Positions 51,444 to 60,228 of a stretch of DNA of 64,000 bases are shown here, one piece after another (the first letter of the stretch is position 1; each line of letters opens with the position of its first letter). Position numbers and translations under genes: made by a program. The notes below the pieces were generated by a model. It was not told the origin of the DNA and did no database searches. It saw nothing but the letters and a program-made list of their open reading frames with translations. Origin of the DNA: Anaerolineales bacterium (GTDB lineage Bacteria; Chloroflexota; Anaerolineae; Anaerolineales; Villigracilaceae); contig JAUXUL010000001.1 in NCBI GenBank assembly GCA_030680795.1, positions 1 through 64,000 of the forward strand, read 5' to 3'.

Positions 51444-53450
51444 CTATGCAACCGCTTCCACTTCTTCCTGCTTCTTGAATTGACTCATGTACAGGTCGTA
51501 ATAGAAGCCTTTCTTCTCCAGTAGTTCATCGTGTACCCCTCGTTCGATGATCTGACCATCTTTCAAGACGAGGATCATATCTGCATTTCGAATTGTGGAC
51601 AAACGATGTGCGATAACAAAAGACGTGCGGCTTTGGAGCAGTGCGTCAAATGCTTTTTGGATGAGACGCTCGGTGCGTGTGTCTACGCTGGAAGTTGCTT
51701 CGTCCAAAATGAGGACGCGTGGATCTGCGAGAGCAGCGCGTGCAATGGACAATAGCTGGCGTTGTCCCTGACTCAAGCCTGAGCCGCGTTCACCCAAAAC
51801 TGTTTCATATTTCTCCGGCAGGCGCGAAATGAATGAATCGGCGTTGGCAAGTTTGGCGGCAGCGTAGATTTCTTCATCCGTCGCATCTGGTTTGCCAAAG
51901 CGGATGTTTTCCATGACTGAGGCGCTGAACAGGAAGGTATCCTGCAGTACGATTCCGATCTGTTTGCGGAGCGATTCAGCGCTGACATCGCGCACATCCA
52001 CGCCGTCTATTTTGACCGAGCCATGCGTCACATCGTAGAAACGCGGAAGCAGGTTGATGATGGTGGTCTTACCCGCGCCTGTCGGGCCAACGATGGCAAT
52101 GGTTTGCCCAGGCTCGGCGGTGAAGGAAACTTTATTTAACACAGATACGCCATCTTCATATTCGTGCGAAACTTCGTTGAACTCAACTTTGCCTTTGATC
52201 TCAGTCATCGCTTTGGCTTCGGGTTTATCAACCACTGCGGGTTTTTCATCGAGAATGGTAAAGATACGTTCGGCGCCTGCGATGGCATTTTGGATATTCG
52301 TCCACAGCACAGCGATCTGTTGGATGGGTTGGTTGAAGCGCTGCACATAGGCGAGGAAGGTAATGACCAGTCCCAATGTGACAGTTGCACCGAAGAGCGA
52401 GTCGCCTGTCAGTAAGTACCAGCCGCCCACGCCTGTGACGATGGCAAGCCCAAGATAGGAAAAGGCTTCCAGCGTTGGCGCAAGCGCGGAGGTGTAAGCC
52501 ACGGCGCGCACGTTGGCATCGCGGTTGGCTGCGTTGACTTCCTTGAACTGCACGATATTTTCATCTGCACGGTTGAAGGCTTGCACTTCGCGTACCGATG
52601 AAATAGTCTCTTGTAATTCAGCGTTGACATTGCCGATCTCTTCGCGGCTCTTGCGGAAGGCTTTACGCGCCTGTCCTGAGAACCAGACGGTGGCGATGAA
52701 CATCAGCGGCGAGACAGCCAGCGAAAGCAAGGCAAACGGCAGGCTTAAGGTCAGCATGTTATATGCAACCCAAACCAGCAGAAGGATTCCGCTGAAGACG
52801 TTGACGAGCGCAAATGAAAAGGCCTGTTCGATTGCAGAGGTGTCGTTGGTGATGCGGCTCATCAGGTCGCCTGCTTCGTGTTCGGCATAGTAACTGAGTG
52901 AGAGTGAATGCAATTTCTCGAACACTTCCACGCGCAGGACACGCAGAACGTGCTGGCCTGTCCATGCCATGGTGAAGAAGGTTGCGCCTGTCAGAATTGC
53001 GCCAAGCACGTACAGCGCGATGACGATCAATATCAAGCGGAACATGCCTTCGATGCGCTGGTCATTCGTGGCAGTGGCAATATCGGGAGTTGTGTATCCG
53101 CCGAAGTGATAGGCTTTGTAGATGATCTGGCGCGAGTATGACAACGTGGACGGGTCTGCGGTTATCCCAAGCCAGCAGCTGGAAACTGTTTTTTGGTCAG
53201 TGGCAGGCATGGGGGCGAGGGAAGCGAATGCACTTCCTCCAGCTGGCACGAGGAAACAATCTGTGGCTTGTCCTAATAATTCGGGAGAGGTCACTTGTGT
53301 CCAGGTTGAGACGACGACGAAGAGCACCGCAAGGATGATCATGTACCAAAAACGTCCAAAGTAAGCTCCGAGGCGACCGAGCGTTTCGCTCAGGTTACGC
53401 GGCTTGATGGTTTCTTGATTGAGTAAACTGCCGGCGCGGCCATGCATCAT
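51444..53450 (-). CDS. ABC exporter subunit, membrane-ATPase fusion (second of a pair)
   Basis: 668 residues. Six membrane helices, with an unusually long loop between helices 1 and 2 (about residues 65-125), then an ATPase: Walker A GPTGAGKTT, signature GLSQGQRQLL, Walker B LILDEATSSVD. The catalytic Glu is present (DEATSS). Start overlaps the stop of the partner gene (ATGA). Forms a heterodimeric multidrug-type exporter with the next gene's product; the MarR gene upstream suggests substrate-induced export. Confidence 0.93.
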   Translation of the reverse strand: MMHGRAGSLLNQETIKPRNLSETLGRLGAYFGRFWYMIILAVLFVVVSTWTQVTSPELLGQATDCFLVPAGGSAFASLAPMPATDQKTVSSCWLGITADPSTLSYSRQIIYKAYHFGGYTTPDIATATNDQRIEGMFRLILIVIALYVLGAILTGATFFTMAWTGQHVLRVLRVEVFEKLHSLSLSYYAEHEAGDLMSRITNDTSAIEQAFSFALVNVFSGILLLVWVAYNMLTLSLPFALLSLAVSPLMFIATVWFSGQARKAFRKSREEIGNVNAELQETISSVREVQAFNRADENIVQFKEVNAANRDANVRAVAYTSALAPTLEAFSYLGLAIVTGVGGWYLLTGDSLFGATVTLGLVITFLAYVQRFNQPIQQIAVLWTNIQNAIAGAERIFTILDEKPAVVDKPEAKAMTEIKGKVEFNEVSHEYEDGVSVLNKVSFTAEPGQTIAIVGPTGAGKTTIINLLPRFYDVTHGSVKIDGVDVRDVSAESLRKQIGIVLQDTFLFSASVMENIRFGKPDATDEEIYAAAKLANADSFISRLPEKYETVLGERGSGLSQGQRQLLSIARAALADPRVLILDEATSSVDTRTERLIQKAFDALLQSRTSFVIAHRLSTIRNADMILVLKDGQIIERGVHDELLEKKGFYYDLYMSQFKKQEEVEAVA

Positions 53451-55429
53451 AGTGTCACCTCGCGGGTTGAGACTTGCGAAGTCTCCAAGACCTCGGAGGT
53501 TTGATGCGCGAGAATTTGCGAGTTATAAATTTCAGCATAGATCGGTTCTTCTTCCATTAATTGAGTATGTCTGCCTTGCGCCACAACTTCGCCTTTATCA
53601 AGCACGAGAATTTTATCGGCGTTCATCACTGTGCTGATGCGTTGCGCGATGACAAAGGATGTGCGTCCTTTCATCAGCGTTTCAAGCGCTTTTTGAATAT
53701 GTGACTCGGTGGTGACATCCACGCTGGAAGTTGAGTCGTCGAGAATCAGAATGCGCGGGTCGAGCAGCAGCGCGCGCGCAATTGCCACGCGTTGTTTTTG
53801 TCCGCCGCTTAATGTGGTGCCGCGTTCGCCGACGTGGGTATCATAGCCAGTGGGGAAGGACATAATGAAATCGTGCGCCGCGGCAGACTGTGCTGCCGAT
53901 TGGATTTCTTCGAGTGTGGCTTCGGGTTTACCAAAGGCGATGTTCTCGCGGATCGTCCCGCTGAATAAAGTTGTTTCCTGGAGCACGATGCCGATTTGCG
54001 AACGAAGCGAATCAAGCGTGACATCGCGCAGGTCGTGACCGTCAATGGTGATGCCGCCTTCGCTTGGATCATAGAAGCGCGGTAGTAAGTTGATGATGCT
54101 GGTCTTGCCTGAACCCGTCGCGCCGAGCAAGGCAATCGTTTCACCAGACTTCGCTTCAAAGGTAACATGCTTAAGCACAGGCTCGCCGCCGCCAAAATAA
54201 CGGAAGGTGACGTTCTCGAATTTCACATCGCCTTTCACAGAGGGGAGTTTCGATGCATTGGGTTTGTCAACGATGTCGCTCTTGGCATCGAGAATTTCAA
54301 AGATGCGGTCAGCGGATGCGGAGGCCTGTCCCATTTGCGTGACGATCATGCCGAACATCATGATGGGGAAAAACAGGTACATCAGGTACAACGAAAATTC
54401 CTGCCATGCGCCAATCGTCAACGTGCCGAGGATAATTTGCTTGCCGCCCACATATAAAATTGCGGCTTGTCCGAGATTGGCGATCAAGAACACCAGCGGA
54501 AACAAAAACGTGAACAAACGCGAGACCGTGATGGACTGATTCATTGTGTCATCTGCGGCGTTGCGGAATTTCACTTGCTGTTCCTTCTCGCGCGTGAATG
54601 CCTTGATCACTTTGATGCCCGCGAGATTTTCCTGCAAGACCGTATTCAATGTCGAAAGTTTTTGCTGTACTTTTGTAAACAACGGCTGGCTGATACTTGC
54701 GAACACAGCAAACAACACCATCGCAATCGGCAGGATCGGCATGGCCGTCCACGCCAGCGAAACGTTTGACGAGAACAGAATGATGACCGTGCCACTCAAC
54801 AAAATCACAGCGCCTACAAGCTGCAACAAGCCCTGTCCAATAAACAAACGCACCTTTTCGACATCGTCCGTTGCGCGGATCATTAACTGTCCTGTCTGAT
54901 TTTTATCGTGATATGCAAAAGATAAATCCTGTATCTTGGCATACAGATCGTTGCGCAGATCGTACGCAACCGATTGCGAATTCTTCTCCGCCCAAAATGC
55001 CTGTAGGAAGGAAAATAGTCCGCGCAGAAGGGCGAAGACAACAATGGCGACCAGGGCCGTGACCAAAGCACGCGGCGCGTTATATAGATCCGCTTCAAGC
55101 GTGACTTTGAGTTGCTCCAGCGTTACAGCAGGATCGTACTTTAGGGCTTCGAGAATCTTCGGCAACGCCGCGCTGACAAATTGCGCGGGAATATTTTCCA
55201 GCGCCTGCAAAACCTGGTCCGCGAGAAAGCCGCTGGTGACCGCGTCGATCACATTGCGAATCATGCGCGGCACAGCCAGTTGCGAGAGCGTGGCAATGAC
55301 GAGGAAGATATACGGTAAAACCGCCTGACGACCATAATGCGTCAGGTACTTGATTGCGCGGCCAATACCTTTAAAAGAGGTGCGTTGGCGCTTGGCACGG
55401 GTTTGAGGTTGTGTCATGGTTGCTTGCAT
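53447..55429 (-). CDS. ABC exporter subunit, membrane-ATPase fusion (first of a pair)
   Basis: About 660 residues from the ATG at 55429, after AAAGGAATTCC. Six membrane helices and an ATPase with Walker A GATGSGKTS, signature LSGGQKQRV and Walker B LILDDSTSSVD. Here the catalytic Glu after Walker B is replaced by Asp (DDSTSS), as in the degenerate half of heterodimeric exporters such as TM287/288, so one ATP site should be non-canonical. Loop after helix 2 is also long. The last ~17 codons lie on a palindromic element (53469-53500). Confidence 0.93.
   Translation of the reverse strand: MQATMTQPQTRAKRQRTSFKGIGRAIKYLTHYGRQAVLPYIFLVIATLSQLAVPRMIRNVIDAVTSGFLADQVLQALENIPAQFVSAALPKILEALKYDPAVTLEQLKVTLEADLYNAPRALVTALVAIVVFALLRGLFSFLQAFWAEKNSQSVAYDLRNDLYAKIQDLSFAYHDKNQTGQLMIRATDDVEKVRLFIGQGLLQLVGAVILLSGTVIILFSSNVSLAWTAMPILPIAMVLFAVFASISQPLFTKVQQKLSTLNTVLQENLAGIKVIKAFTREKEQQVKFRNAADDTMNQSITVSRLFTFLFPLVFLIANLGQAAILYVGGKQIILGTLTIGAWQEFSLYLMYLFFPIMMFGMIVTQMGQASASADRIFEILDAKSDIVDKPNASKLPSVKGDVKFENVTFRYFGGGEPVLKHVTFEAKSGETIALLGATGSGKTSIINLLPRFYDPSEGGITIDGHDLRDVTLDSLRSQIGIVLQETTLFSGTIRENIAFGKPEATLEEIQSAAQSAAAHDFIMSFPTGYDTHVGERGTTLSGGQKQRVAIARALLLDPRILILDDSTSSVDVTTESHIQKALETLMKGRTSFVIAQRISTVMNADKILVLDKGEVVAQGRHTQLMEEEPIYAEIYNSQILAHQTSEVLETSQVSTREVTL
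53469..53500. repeat. Palindromic element in the 3' end of an ABC exporter gene
   Basis: GAGACTT-gcg-AAGTCTC (53469-53485) followed by ACCTC-g-GAGGT (53490-53500). It shares GTCTCCAAGACCT (53481-53493) with the intergenic palindrome at 9373-9385. It encodes the tail SEVLETSQVSTREVTL after the natural-looking end of the ATPase. Confidence 0.7.
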
Positions 55430-55528
55430 GGAATTCCTTTTGGGTGAGGCATAAAGGTACAAAAGTAAACAAGTACACAGGTAAACAAGTGATGACGTGT
55501 CTACATGTCTGAGTGTTTACCTGTCTAT

Positions 55529-55972
55529 TTAGTTATCCATCTTTTCCACTGCATTCGTAAGCAGGATCAAAGCTTCGCTGACTTTGTCGCGTTCTTCCGA
55601 GCTCAAAGTCGCCCCGAGATCGTCCATCCAGCGATGGCGTTCTTCAGCGCCTTGATTGATCAATTCTCTGCCTTTATTACTCAAGGTCAATAACTTGGCA
55701 CGGCGGTCATTTGGATCTTCCTCGCGTTCGAGATAACCGGCCTGCACGAGTTTATCCACTAGTTGACTGGCGGCGGCGGCGGTCACATCGAAACGTTCGC
55801 TGATCTCCGAAAGGCCGCACGGACCTTTGTGATGCAACTGCATCAGAATACTAAATTGCGGCATGGACAATCCCGTGCTTTTGGCAAAGTGACTCCATCC
55901 GCGCATGGAACGGTGCATGAAGGTATCCATCCAGGCGCGCAGGGTTTGGGGGAATTGGGTAGGTTTGGTCAT
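55529..55972 (-). CDS. MarR-family transcriptional repressor
   Basis: 147 residues. The winged helix is GLSEISERFDVTAAAASQLVDKLVQAGYLER with the wing EDPNDRRAKLLTLS. It is followed by the two exporter genes on the same strand, about 100 bp away, and preceded by a perfect inverted repeat that is probably its operator. The usual logic is release of the promoter when a toxic compound binds, inducing the exporter. The effector cannot be seen. Confidence 0.93.
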   Translation of the reverse strand: MTKPTQFPQTLRAWMDTFMHRSMRGWSHFAKSTGLSMPQFSILMQLHHKGPCGLSEISERFDVTAAAASQLVDKLVQAGYLEREEDPNDRRAKLLTLSNKGRELINQGAEERHRWMDDLGATLSSEERDKVSEALILLTNAVEKMDN

Positions 55973-56007
55973 AGTTAAGCCTGCTTTTTAGTTAAGCGAA
56001 CTTAACT
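55973..56007 (-). promoter_or_regulatory. MarR operator
   Basis: Perfect inverted repeat AGTTAAG-cgaa-CTTAACT at 55990-56007, plus another AGTTAAG half-site at 55973-55979, immediately before the marR-like start codon. Size and place fit a MarR dimer site. Confidence 0.72.
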
Positions 56008-56097
56008 TTATGCCTGAATTATTTTTTGGTCAAGGGATGGGATGTTAGAGGTGTGTTAGAGATTAACGAATTGCGAGAATTAAGAACGTTCTTTATT

Positions 56098-57474
56098 TTA
56101 GGACAATTCAAAGTTTTGAGGCAGATACACTACAAAGGTTGTTCCTTGTCCGATTGTACTAAGCGCTTCGATTGTTCCGCCGTGCGTGTGGGCAATTTCT
56201 TGCGCGATGGCTAAACCTAGCCCTGCTCCACGCATAGCTCGTGATTCATCGACTCGATAAAAACGGTCAAAGATATGCGGGAGATGTTCAGGAGAAATTC
56301 CAATACCTGTATCTTCTACATTGATAGCAATATCTTTTTCACCCTGTTGAGCAGTAATAGTTATCTTTCCATGTTCTGTATATTTGATAGCGTTATCCAG
56401 CAGATTGACAAACAGGCGGATTAGTTCATCGCTATCGCCAAAGATTGTCAGATTTTCAGGAATGTCACAAGCAAGGCTAAGGCTTTTTGTTTCGGCTAAT
56501 GGGCGCAAAGAATCCGCAACATCTTTTATCAGTATTGACAGGTTAATCATTTCATGCAGGTTGTAACTGCGTTTTCCCCCACGTGCCAGACGCATTAGAT
56601 TTTCAACCAAAGTTCTTAATCGGTCCGTCTCTTCGTTCAGGTCATCCAGGGCTTGTTCATACACTTCGGGTGTGCGCCGCTTCGTGCGGATCACGCCGAG
56701 GATGGCTTGCATGGCCGTTAACGGAGTGCGAAGTTCGTGCGAGGCGTCGTTCGTGAATTGACGTTCACGTTGAAAGGAATTATCAAGACGCCCAAGCATA
56801 TCGTCAAATGTTTGCGTCAAGCGTCCTACTTCATCATCGGTCACAGGGATATTGAGCCGCGCAGAAAGGTCTTCTGCGGAAATTCGGCGGGCAGTTAAAG
56901 TAATTTGGTCAATCGGGGCAAGCGCGCGGGCGGCGAGAAAGTAGCCGCTTACTCCTGCAATGGTCACAAGAATTGGCACGCTTATGAGTAATGTGGCTAG
57001 CAATCGCTCAAGTGTATCCTGTATGTCATCGAGTGATTGCGCTACTTGAACGATGGCAATAAACTGATCGTTATCATAGACTGGCAGGTTGTAAATTTGG
57101 ACGGTTGTACGGCTGGCGGGGTCGGTATAAGTTACGAAAGATTCATTTAGAGACACAGGCAAATTGCGATATGCCCCAAACTCTTGAAGTGATTTTCCTT
57201 GTGATGTGAGAACGCGAATCGTAAATCCGAGTCCACGCAGATTGGCATTTTCTGGATCTTCAGCCAGGCTATCGGGAAGAATAAGTGTGCCATTATCAAT
57301 ATTCAACCCGGCGGCAACTTGTGAAGCGTTGAGCGTGAGAGAGTCATCAATTGCGGCGGAGAGGCCGCTCGCCATGCTGAGGTAGACATAGACGCCGAAA
57401 ACTGTCAGGATCGCGAGAAACAGGCTCGAGGTCCAGATGGCGAAGCGGATTCGCAGGGTCTTAAGTCGCTTCAT
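56098..57474 (-). CDS. HAMP sensor histidine kinase
   Basis: About 458 residues from the ATG at 57474. Two membrane helices (~10-32 and ~150-175) bound an external sensor of ~120 residues; a HAMP domain follows (~175-225). The kinase has the H box FTNDASHELRTPLTAMQ, N box LLDNAIKYTEHGKI, and ATP-lid motifs DTGIGI and GAGLGLAIAQEI. It lies in one operon with the regulator gene upstream, overlapping by 14 bp. The sensor is not a known domain; there is no acidic patch of PhoQ type that I can point to. Confidence 0.94.
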   Translation of the reverse strand: MKRLKTLRIRFAIWTSSLFLAILTVFGVYVYLSMASGLSAAIDDSLTLNASQVAAGLNIDNGTLILPDSLAEDPENANLRGLGFTIRVLTSQGKSLQEFGAYRNLPVSLNESFVTYTDPASRTTVQIYNLPVYDNDQFIAIVQVAQSLDDIQDTLERLLATLLISVPILVTIAGVSGYFLAARALAPIDQITLTARRISAEDLSARLNIPVTDDEVGRLTQTFDDMLGRLDNSFQRERQFTNDASHELRTPLTAMQAILGVIRTKRRTPEVYEQALDDLNEETDRLRTLVENLMRLARGGKRSYNLHEMINLSILIKDVADSLRPLAETKSLSLACDIPENLTIFGDSDELIRLFVNLLDNAIKYTEHGKITITAQQGEKDIAINVEDTGIGISPEHLPHIFDRFYRVDESRAMRGAGLGLAIAQEIAHTHGGTIEALSTIGQGTTFVVYLPQNFELS

Positions 57475-58153
57475 TGTCACTTTCCATTGAAAGGCGATAG
57501 CCAGCACCGCGCACGGTATGGATCAGTTTGACTTCAAAGTTGTCGTCAATTTTACGGCGCAGATTGCGGATATAAACATCCACGATATTTGACTGATTGT
57601 AAACATCGTAGTTCCAAACATGCTCGGCAATTTGAGTTCTAGTAAGAACACGCTCGGGTTCGCGCAGCAGACATTCCAAAACAGCATATTCTTTGGCGGC
57701 GAGTTCGATGGTTTTATTGCCGCGCTTGACGCGGCGAGTCAGCGTATCCAGAGTGAGATCGGCTAATTGTAAAACGGGACTTTTAGGCACATCAGAGGTA
57801 CGGCGAGTGAGGGCGCGCAGACGCGCCAGTAATTCTTTGAGCGCGAAAGGCTTGACGAGATAATCATCCGCGCCTGCATCCAGCCCAGCCACGCGATCGT
57901 CAATGGCATCGCGGGCGGTGAGCATTAACACTGGCGTGCGGTTGCCGCGCTGACGTAGTTCACGGCACACCGCCAGGCCGTCCATTTCAGGGAGCAGGAT
58001 GTCAAGCAAGATCAAATCATAAGGCGCGGCGTCGGCGAAATCCAATGCTTCAGTGCCGGTGTAAGCGGCGTCAACAGCATAGCCTTGCTCTTCCAGACCA
58101 CGCTTGACATAAGCCGATATTTTGCGTTCATCTTCCACGATCAATACTCGCAT
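57461..58153 (-). CDS. OmpR/PhoB-family response regulator
   Basis: 230 residues. Receiver with acidic pair VEDE, phospho-acceptor Asp51 (LLDILLPEMDG) and KPF; DNA-binding winged helix with RVLTRTQIAEHVWNY, YIRNLRRKID and RGAGYRL. It most resembles the MprA/TcrA type. It binds tandem repeats with an 11-bp period as all members of this family do, and exactly such a repeat (58191-58208) lies before its own gene and before three other transcription units to the right. Confidence 0.95.
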   Translation of the reverse strand: MRVLIVEDERKISAYVKRGLEEQGYAVDAAYTGTEALDFADAAPYDLILLDILLPEMDGLAVCRELRQRGNRTPVLMLTARDAIDDRVAGLDAGADDYLVKPFALKELLARLRALTRRTSDVPKSPVLQLADLTLDTLTRRVKRGNKTIELAAKEYAVLECLLREPERVLTRTQIAEHVWNYDVYNQSNIVDVYIRNLRRKIDDNFEVKLIHTVRGAGYRLSMESDNEAT

Positions 58154-58175
58154 GAGTTCATTCCTTTATAAATGC

Positions 58176-58208
58176 AGTATAAGATAAAAAGATGAAGTTA
58201 AGATGAAG
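58176..58208 (-). promoter_or_regulatory. Regulon promoter A: response regulator/kinase operon
   Basis: On the minus strand: CTTCATCTTAA-CTTCATC (58208 to 58191), 9 bp, TATACT -10 box (58181 to 58176). Direct repeat with 11-bp period in place of a -35 box. Same layout at 59654-59686, 60156-60188 and 63652-63684. Suggests autoregulation. Confidence 0.78.
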
Positions 58209-58215
58209 TCTCCCG

Positions 58216-58260
58216 AAAAAAAATAAGACGCACCCCATTTTACGATTAGGCGTGTCTTTC
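58216..58260 (-). terminator. Terminator of the DedA-PAP2 gene
   Basis: On the minus strand AAGACACGCC and GGTGCGTCTT form an imperfect stem followed by ATTTTTTTT. It lies just after the DedA-PAP2 stop and before the regulator promoter. Confidence 0.65.
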
Positions 58261-58274
58261 GAAATAGATCAGAA

Positions 58275-59630
58275 TTAGTTTTGCCTGGTTTCAGAAGAAA
58301 TTTGGTTTAGGTTTCGGGATGGATAAAAAGAGGTCTCCAACATAATGATACAGGTGATTAGCCAGGTCAAACCAGCAGACCAACCGCCTAAAACATCGGT
58401 CAAATAATGAACGCCTAGTGCCATGCGACTGAAGCCAATCAACAAGATCAGGGTCAAAGCTCCTATTGCTAATGAGACTCGCCATTTCCAATTCTTTGTC
58501 ATATTTATCAGTATGTAGGAGGTCATCCCATAGAATAATACAGACATCATTGCGTGGCCGGACGGAAAACTATATCCGCTTTCGTGATAAAAGGCATTTG
58601 GGAAATCTGGTCGTTGCCGCAAGAACATATATTTAAGGAGAAGGTTGAGTAAAACGCCGCCGCCTACACTGACAACTAATGCCATCAAAGCAGACCATTG
58701 TTTGCGTAAAAATAGCCAGGCTGACAGGGCGAGGCTTCCGAACCCAATTACCCACAGACTGGCTAGTTGGGTTACCACAAAGAAAAACTCAGAACTATCT
58801 TCGGTGGCGTGGGTTAACAGCCAGCGACCGATTCCAGCATCATAGATCGTTATGGAATCTTTCATGATTACATCTTCGGCTAACGCGCCGAACATCCACC
58901 CGAAGAAAAGCGCCAGCAGCAATCCGCCAACAAAAAAGAGGAGCCTTTGCTGATTGACACTAAAACGCTTCATCCGCCAGGCTTGGAGTCTGATAGACTT
59001 TATGCGCTGCGTAAAACGTTCCAACACGATGGCGCTTCTGGATTCATTACGGATGAGCAGTCGCGCAGTCCAAATTGCGAACGACAAAATTCCAATTGAA
59101 ATCACCAAGCCAATACCAAATCGCCGCATGAGTGATTCGAGCAATGGAAGATTGCTTCCAAAAAAATATCCGATACTGCCCATCACGGTTGCCCTGGCCA
59201 GTCCGCCTGCCGCGTTATAAAAGCTAAAAGTTTGAAAGCGCATGGCGGAAATGCCAGCCAGATTGGCGGCAATGACGCGTACAACAGGTACAAAGCGCGC
59301 TAGAAAAACAGAAGCCGCGCCGTAGCGGGTAAAAAATGCTTGTCCTTTGGCAAGATGTTCTTCGTAGGCAATGCCGAGAATGCGCTTGAATATAACGGAA
59401 CCGCCTTTGCGTCCAATCCAATAGCCTCCCATATCGCCGATGATGGCTCCTAGTGTGGCGCTCAAAATTACTCCGAACACGGATAATAGATGTCCGTTGG
59501 CGGCGCTGGCAGAGGCAATAACTAACATGGTTTCGCCGGGTAAAGGTAATCCAGCGCTTTCCAGCAAAATTAAGCCAAAGACCAATCCATAACCATAAGT
59601 TGATAGCAGGGAAGTTAATGTAGCAAACAT
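58275..59630 (-). CDS. DedA (SNARE-associated) - PAP2 phosphatase fusion
   Basis: 451 residues. Residues 1-200 are DedA: ESAGLPLPGETMLV, GDMGGYWIGRKGG and FLARFVPVVRVIAANLAG. Residues ~230-440 are a PAP2 acid phosphatase with KYMFLRQRP, YSFPSGHAMMS and SRMALGVHYLTDVLGG, so all three catalytic motifs are intact. DedA proteins flip or recycle lipid carriers such as undecaprenyl phosphate, and PAP2 enzymes dephosphorylate undecaprenyl diphosphate or phosphatidate. The fusion suggests coupled dephosphorylation and flipping. It has its own regulon promoter. Confidence 0.92.
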   Translation of the reverse strand: MFATLTSLLSTYGYGLVFGLILLESAGLPLPGETMLVIASASAANGHLLSVFGVILSATLGAIIGDMGGYWIGRKGGSVIFKRILGIAYEEHLAKGQAFFTRYGAASVFLARFVPVVRVIAANLAGISAMRFQTFSFYNAAGGLARATVMGSIGYFFGSNLPLLESLMRRFGIGLVISIGILSFAIWTARLLIRNESRSAIVLERFTQRIKSIRLQAWRMKRFSVNQQRLLFFVGGLLLALFFGWMFGALAEDVIMKDSITIYDAGIGRWLLTHATEDSSEFFFVVTQLASLWVIGFGSLALSAWLFLRKQWSALMALVVSVGGGVLLNLLLKYMFLRQRPDFPNAFYHESGYSFPSGHAMMSVLFYGMTSYILINMTKNWKWRVSLAIGALTLILLIGFSRMALGVHYLTDVLGGWSAGLTWLITCIIMLETSFYPSRNLNQISSETRQN

Positions 59631-59653
59631 GTTTTACTCCATAGTGTTGAATA

Positions 59654-59686
59654 ATTTTAGCAATTAAAGATGAAATCTACGTGAAG
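59654..59686 (-). promoter_or_regulatory. Regulon promoter B: DedA-PAP2 gene
   Basis: On the minus strand: CTTCACGTAGA-TTTCATC (59686 to 59669), 9 bp, TAAAAT -10 box (59659 to 59654). Two mismatches to the CTTCATC consensus, but spacing is identical to the other three sites. Confidence 0.68.
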
Positions 59687-59737
59687 TTTTTGATGGTTGC
59701 AAAATATAAGTGTTGTGAGTGGTATGCTTAAAAAGTG

Positions 59738-59763
59738 AACGCCCCCGGTTGTCCGGGGGCGTT
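59738..59763 (-). terminator. Terminator of the acidic exported protein gene, copy 1
   Basis: AACGCCCCCGG-ttgt-CCGGGGGCGTT, followed by CACTTTTT on the minus strand. The same hairpin follows the second gene copy at 63701-63729, so terminator and gene were duplicated together. Confidence 0.9.
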
Positions 59764-59778
59764 GTAGTGAGGATGAAA

Positions 59779-60081
59779 TTACGGGGCAGCTGGGGCTTCG
59801 ACTTCGGGCGCTTCCACGCCAGTGTCTGGTCCGCTTTGATTACCGACTTCTTCCTGGACATTGTCGGTATCCGCCGCGCCATCCGGCTGACCATCTTCGA
59901 CCTGCTCGCCGCACTGCAGTTCAACGGTGTCGGTATCCGTAGCAGACGCTACCTCCGTGCCATCTGCCTGATCCTGCGCGCAGGCATCTGCCTGGGTAAC
60001 TGGGGCTTGCGAGCCCTTCGCAAAAGCCTTCATACTGATGGCGCCCATTGCGCCCACTACGAGCAGGGCGATGGCGGCCAT
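59779..60081 (-). CDS. Small acidic exported protein, copy 1
   Basis: 100 residues from the ATG at 60081. Residues ~1-22 form a hydrophobic signal or anchor helix (MAAIALLVVGAMGAISM); the rest is very rich in Asp, Glu, Ala, Gln and Pro with two Cys (ADACAQD; ELQCGEQ), and ends VEAPAAP. No known family. A better translation site lies further out: AAGGAG at about 60109-60114, then an ATA codon seven bases on that would add IKINRFVA; an in-frame TAA blocks any earlier start. Real start therefore uncertain. Near-identical second copy at 63743-64000. Confidence 0.75.
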   Translation of the reverse strand: MAAIALLVVGAMGAISMKAFAKGSQAPVTQADACAQDQADGTEVASATDTDTVELQCGEQVEDGQPDGAADTDNVQEEVGNQSGPDTGVEAPEVEAPAAP

Positions 60082-60155
60082 TGCAACAAAACGATTGATT
60101 TTTATTTTTTAACTCCTTTTTGAATTACGACAGTACGCCTGCCGTTCTGATGTTT

Positions 60156-60188
60156 ATGTTAGCAGGCAAAAATGAAGTGACCATGAAA
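60156..60188 (-). promoter_or_regulatory. Regulon promoter C: acidic exported protein gene, copy 1
   Basis: On the minus strand: TTTCATGGTCA-CTTCATT (60188 to 60171), 9 bp, TAACAT -10 box (60161 to 60156). Spacing identical to the other sites. The leader before the gene is about 70 nt. Confidence 0.7.
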
Positions 60189-60228
60189 CGAAATAGCCAA
60201 TTGCTTCATCATTGAAAACTCTTCAAAT

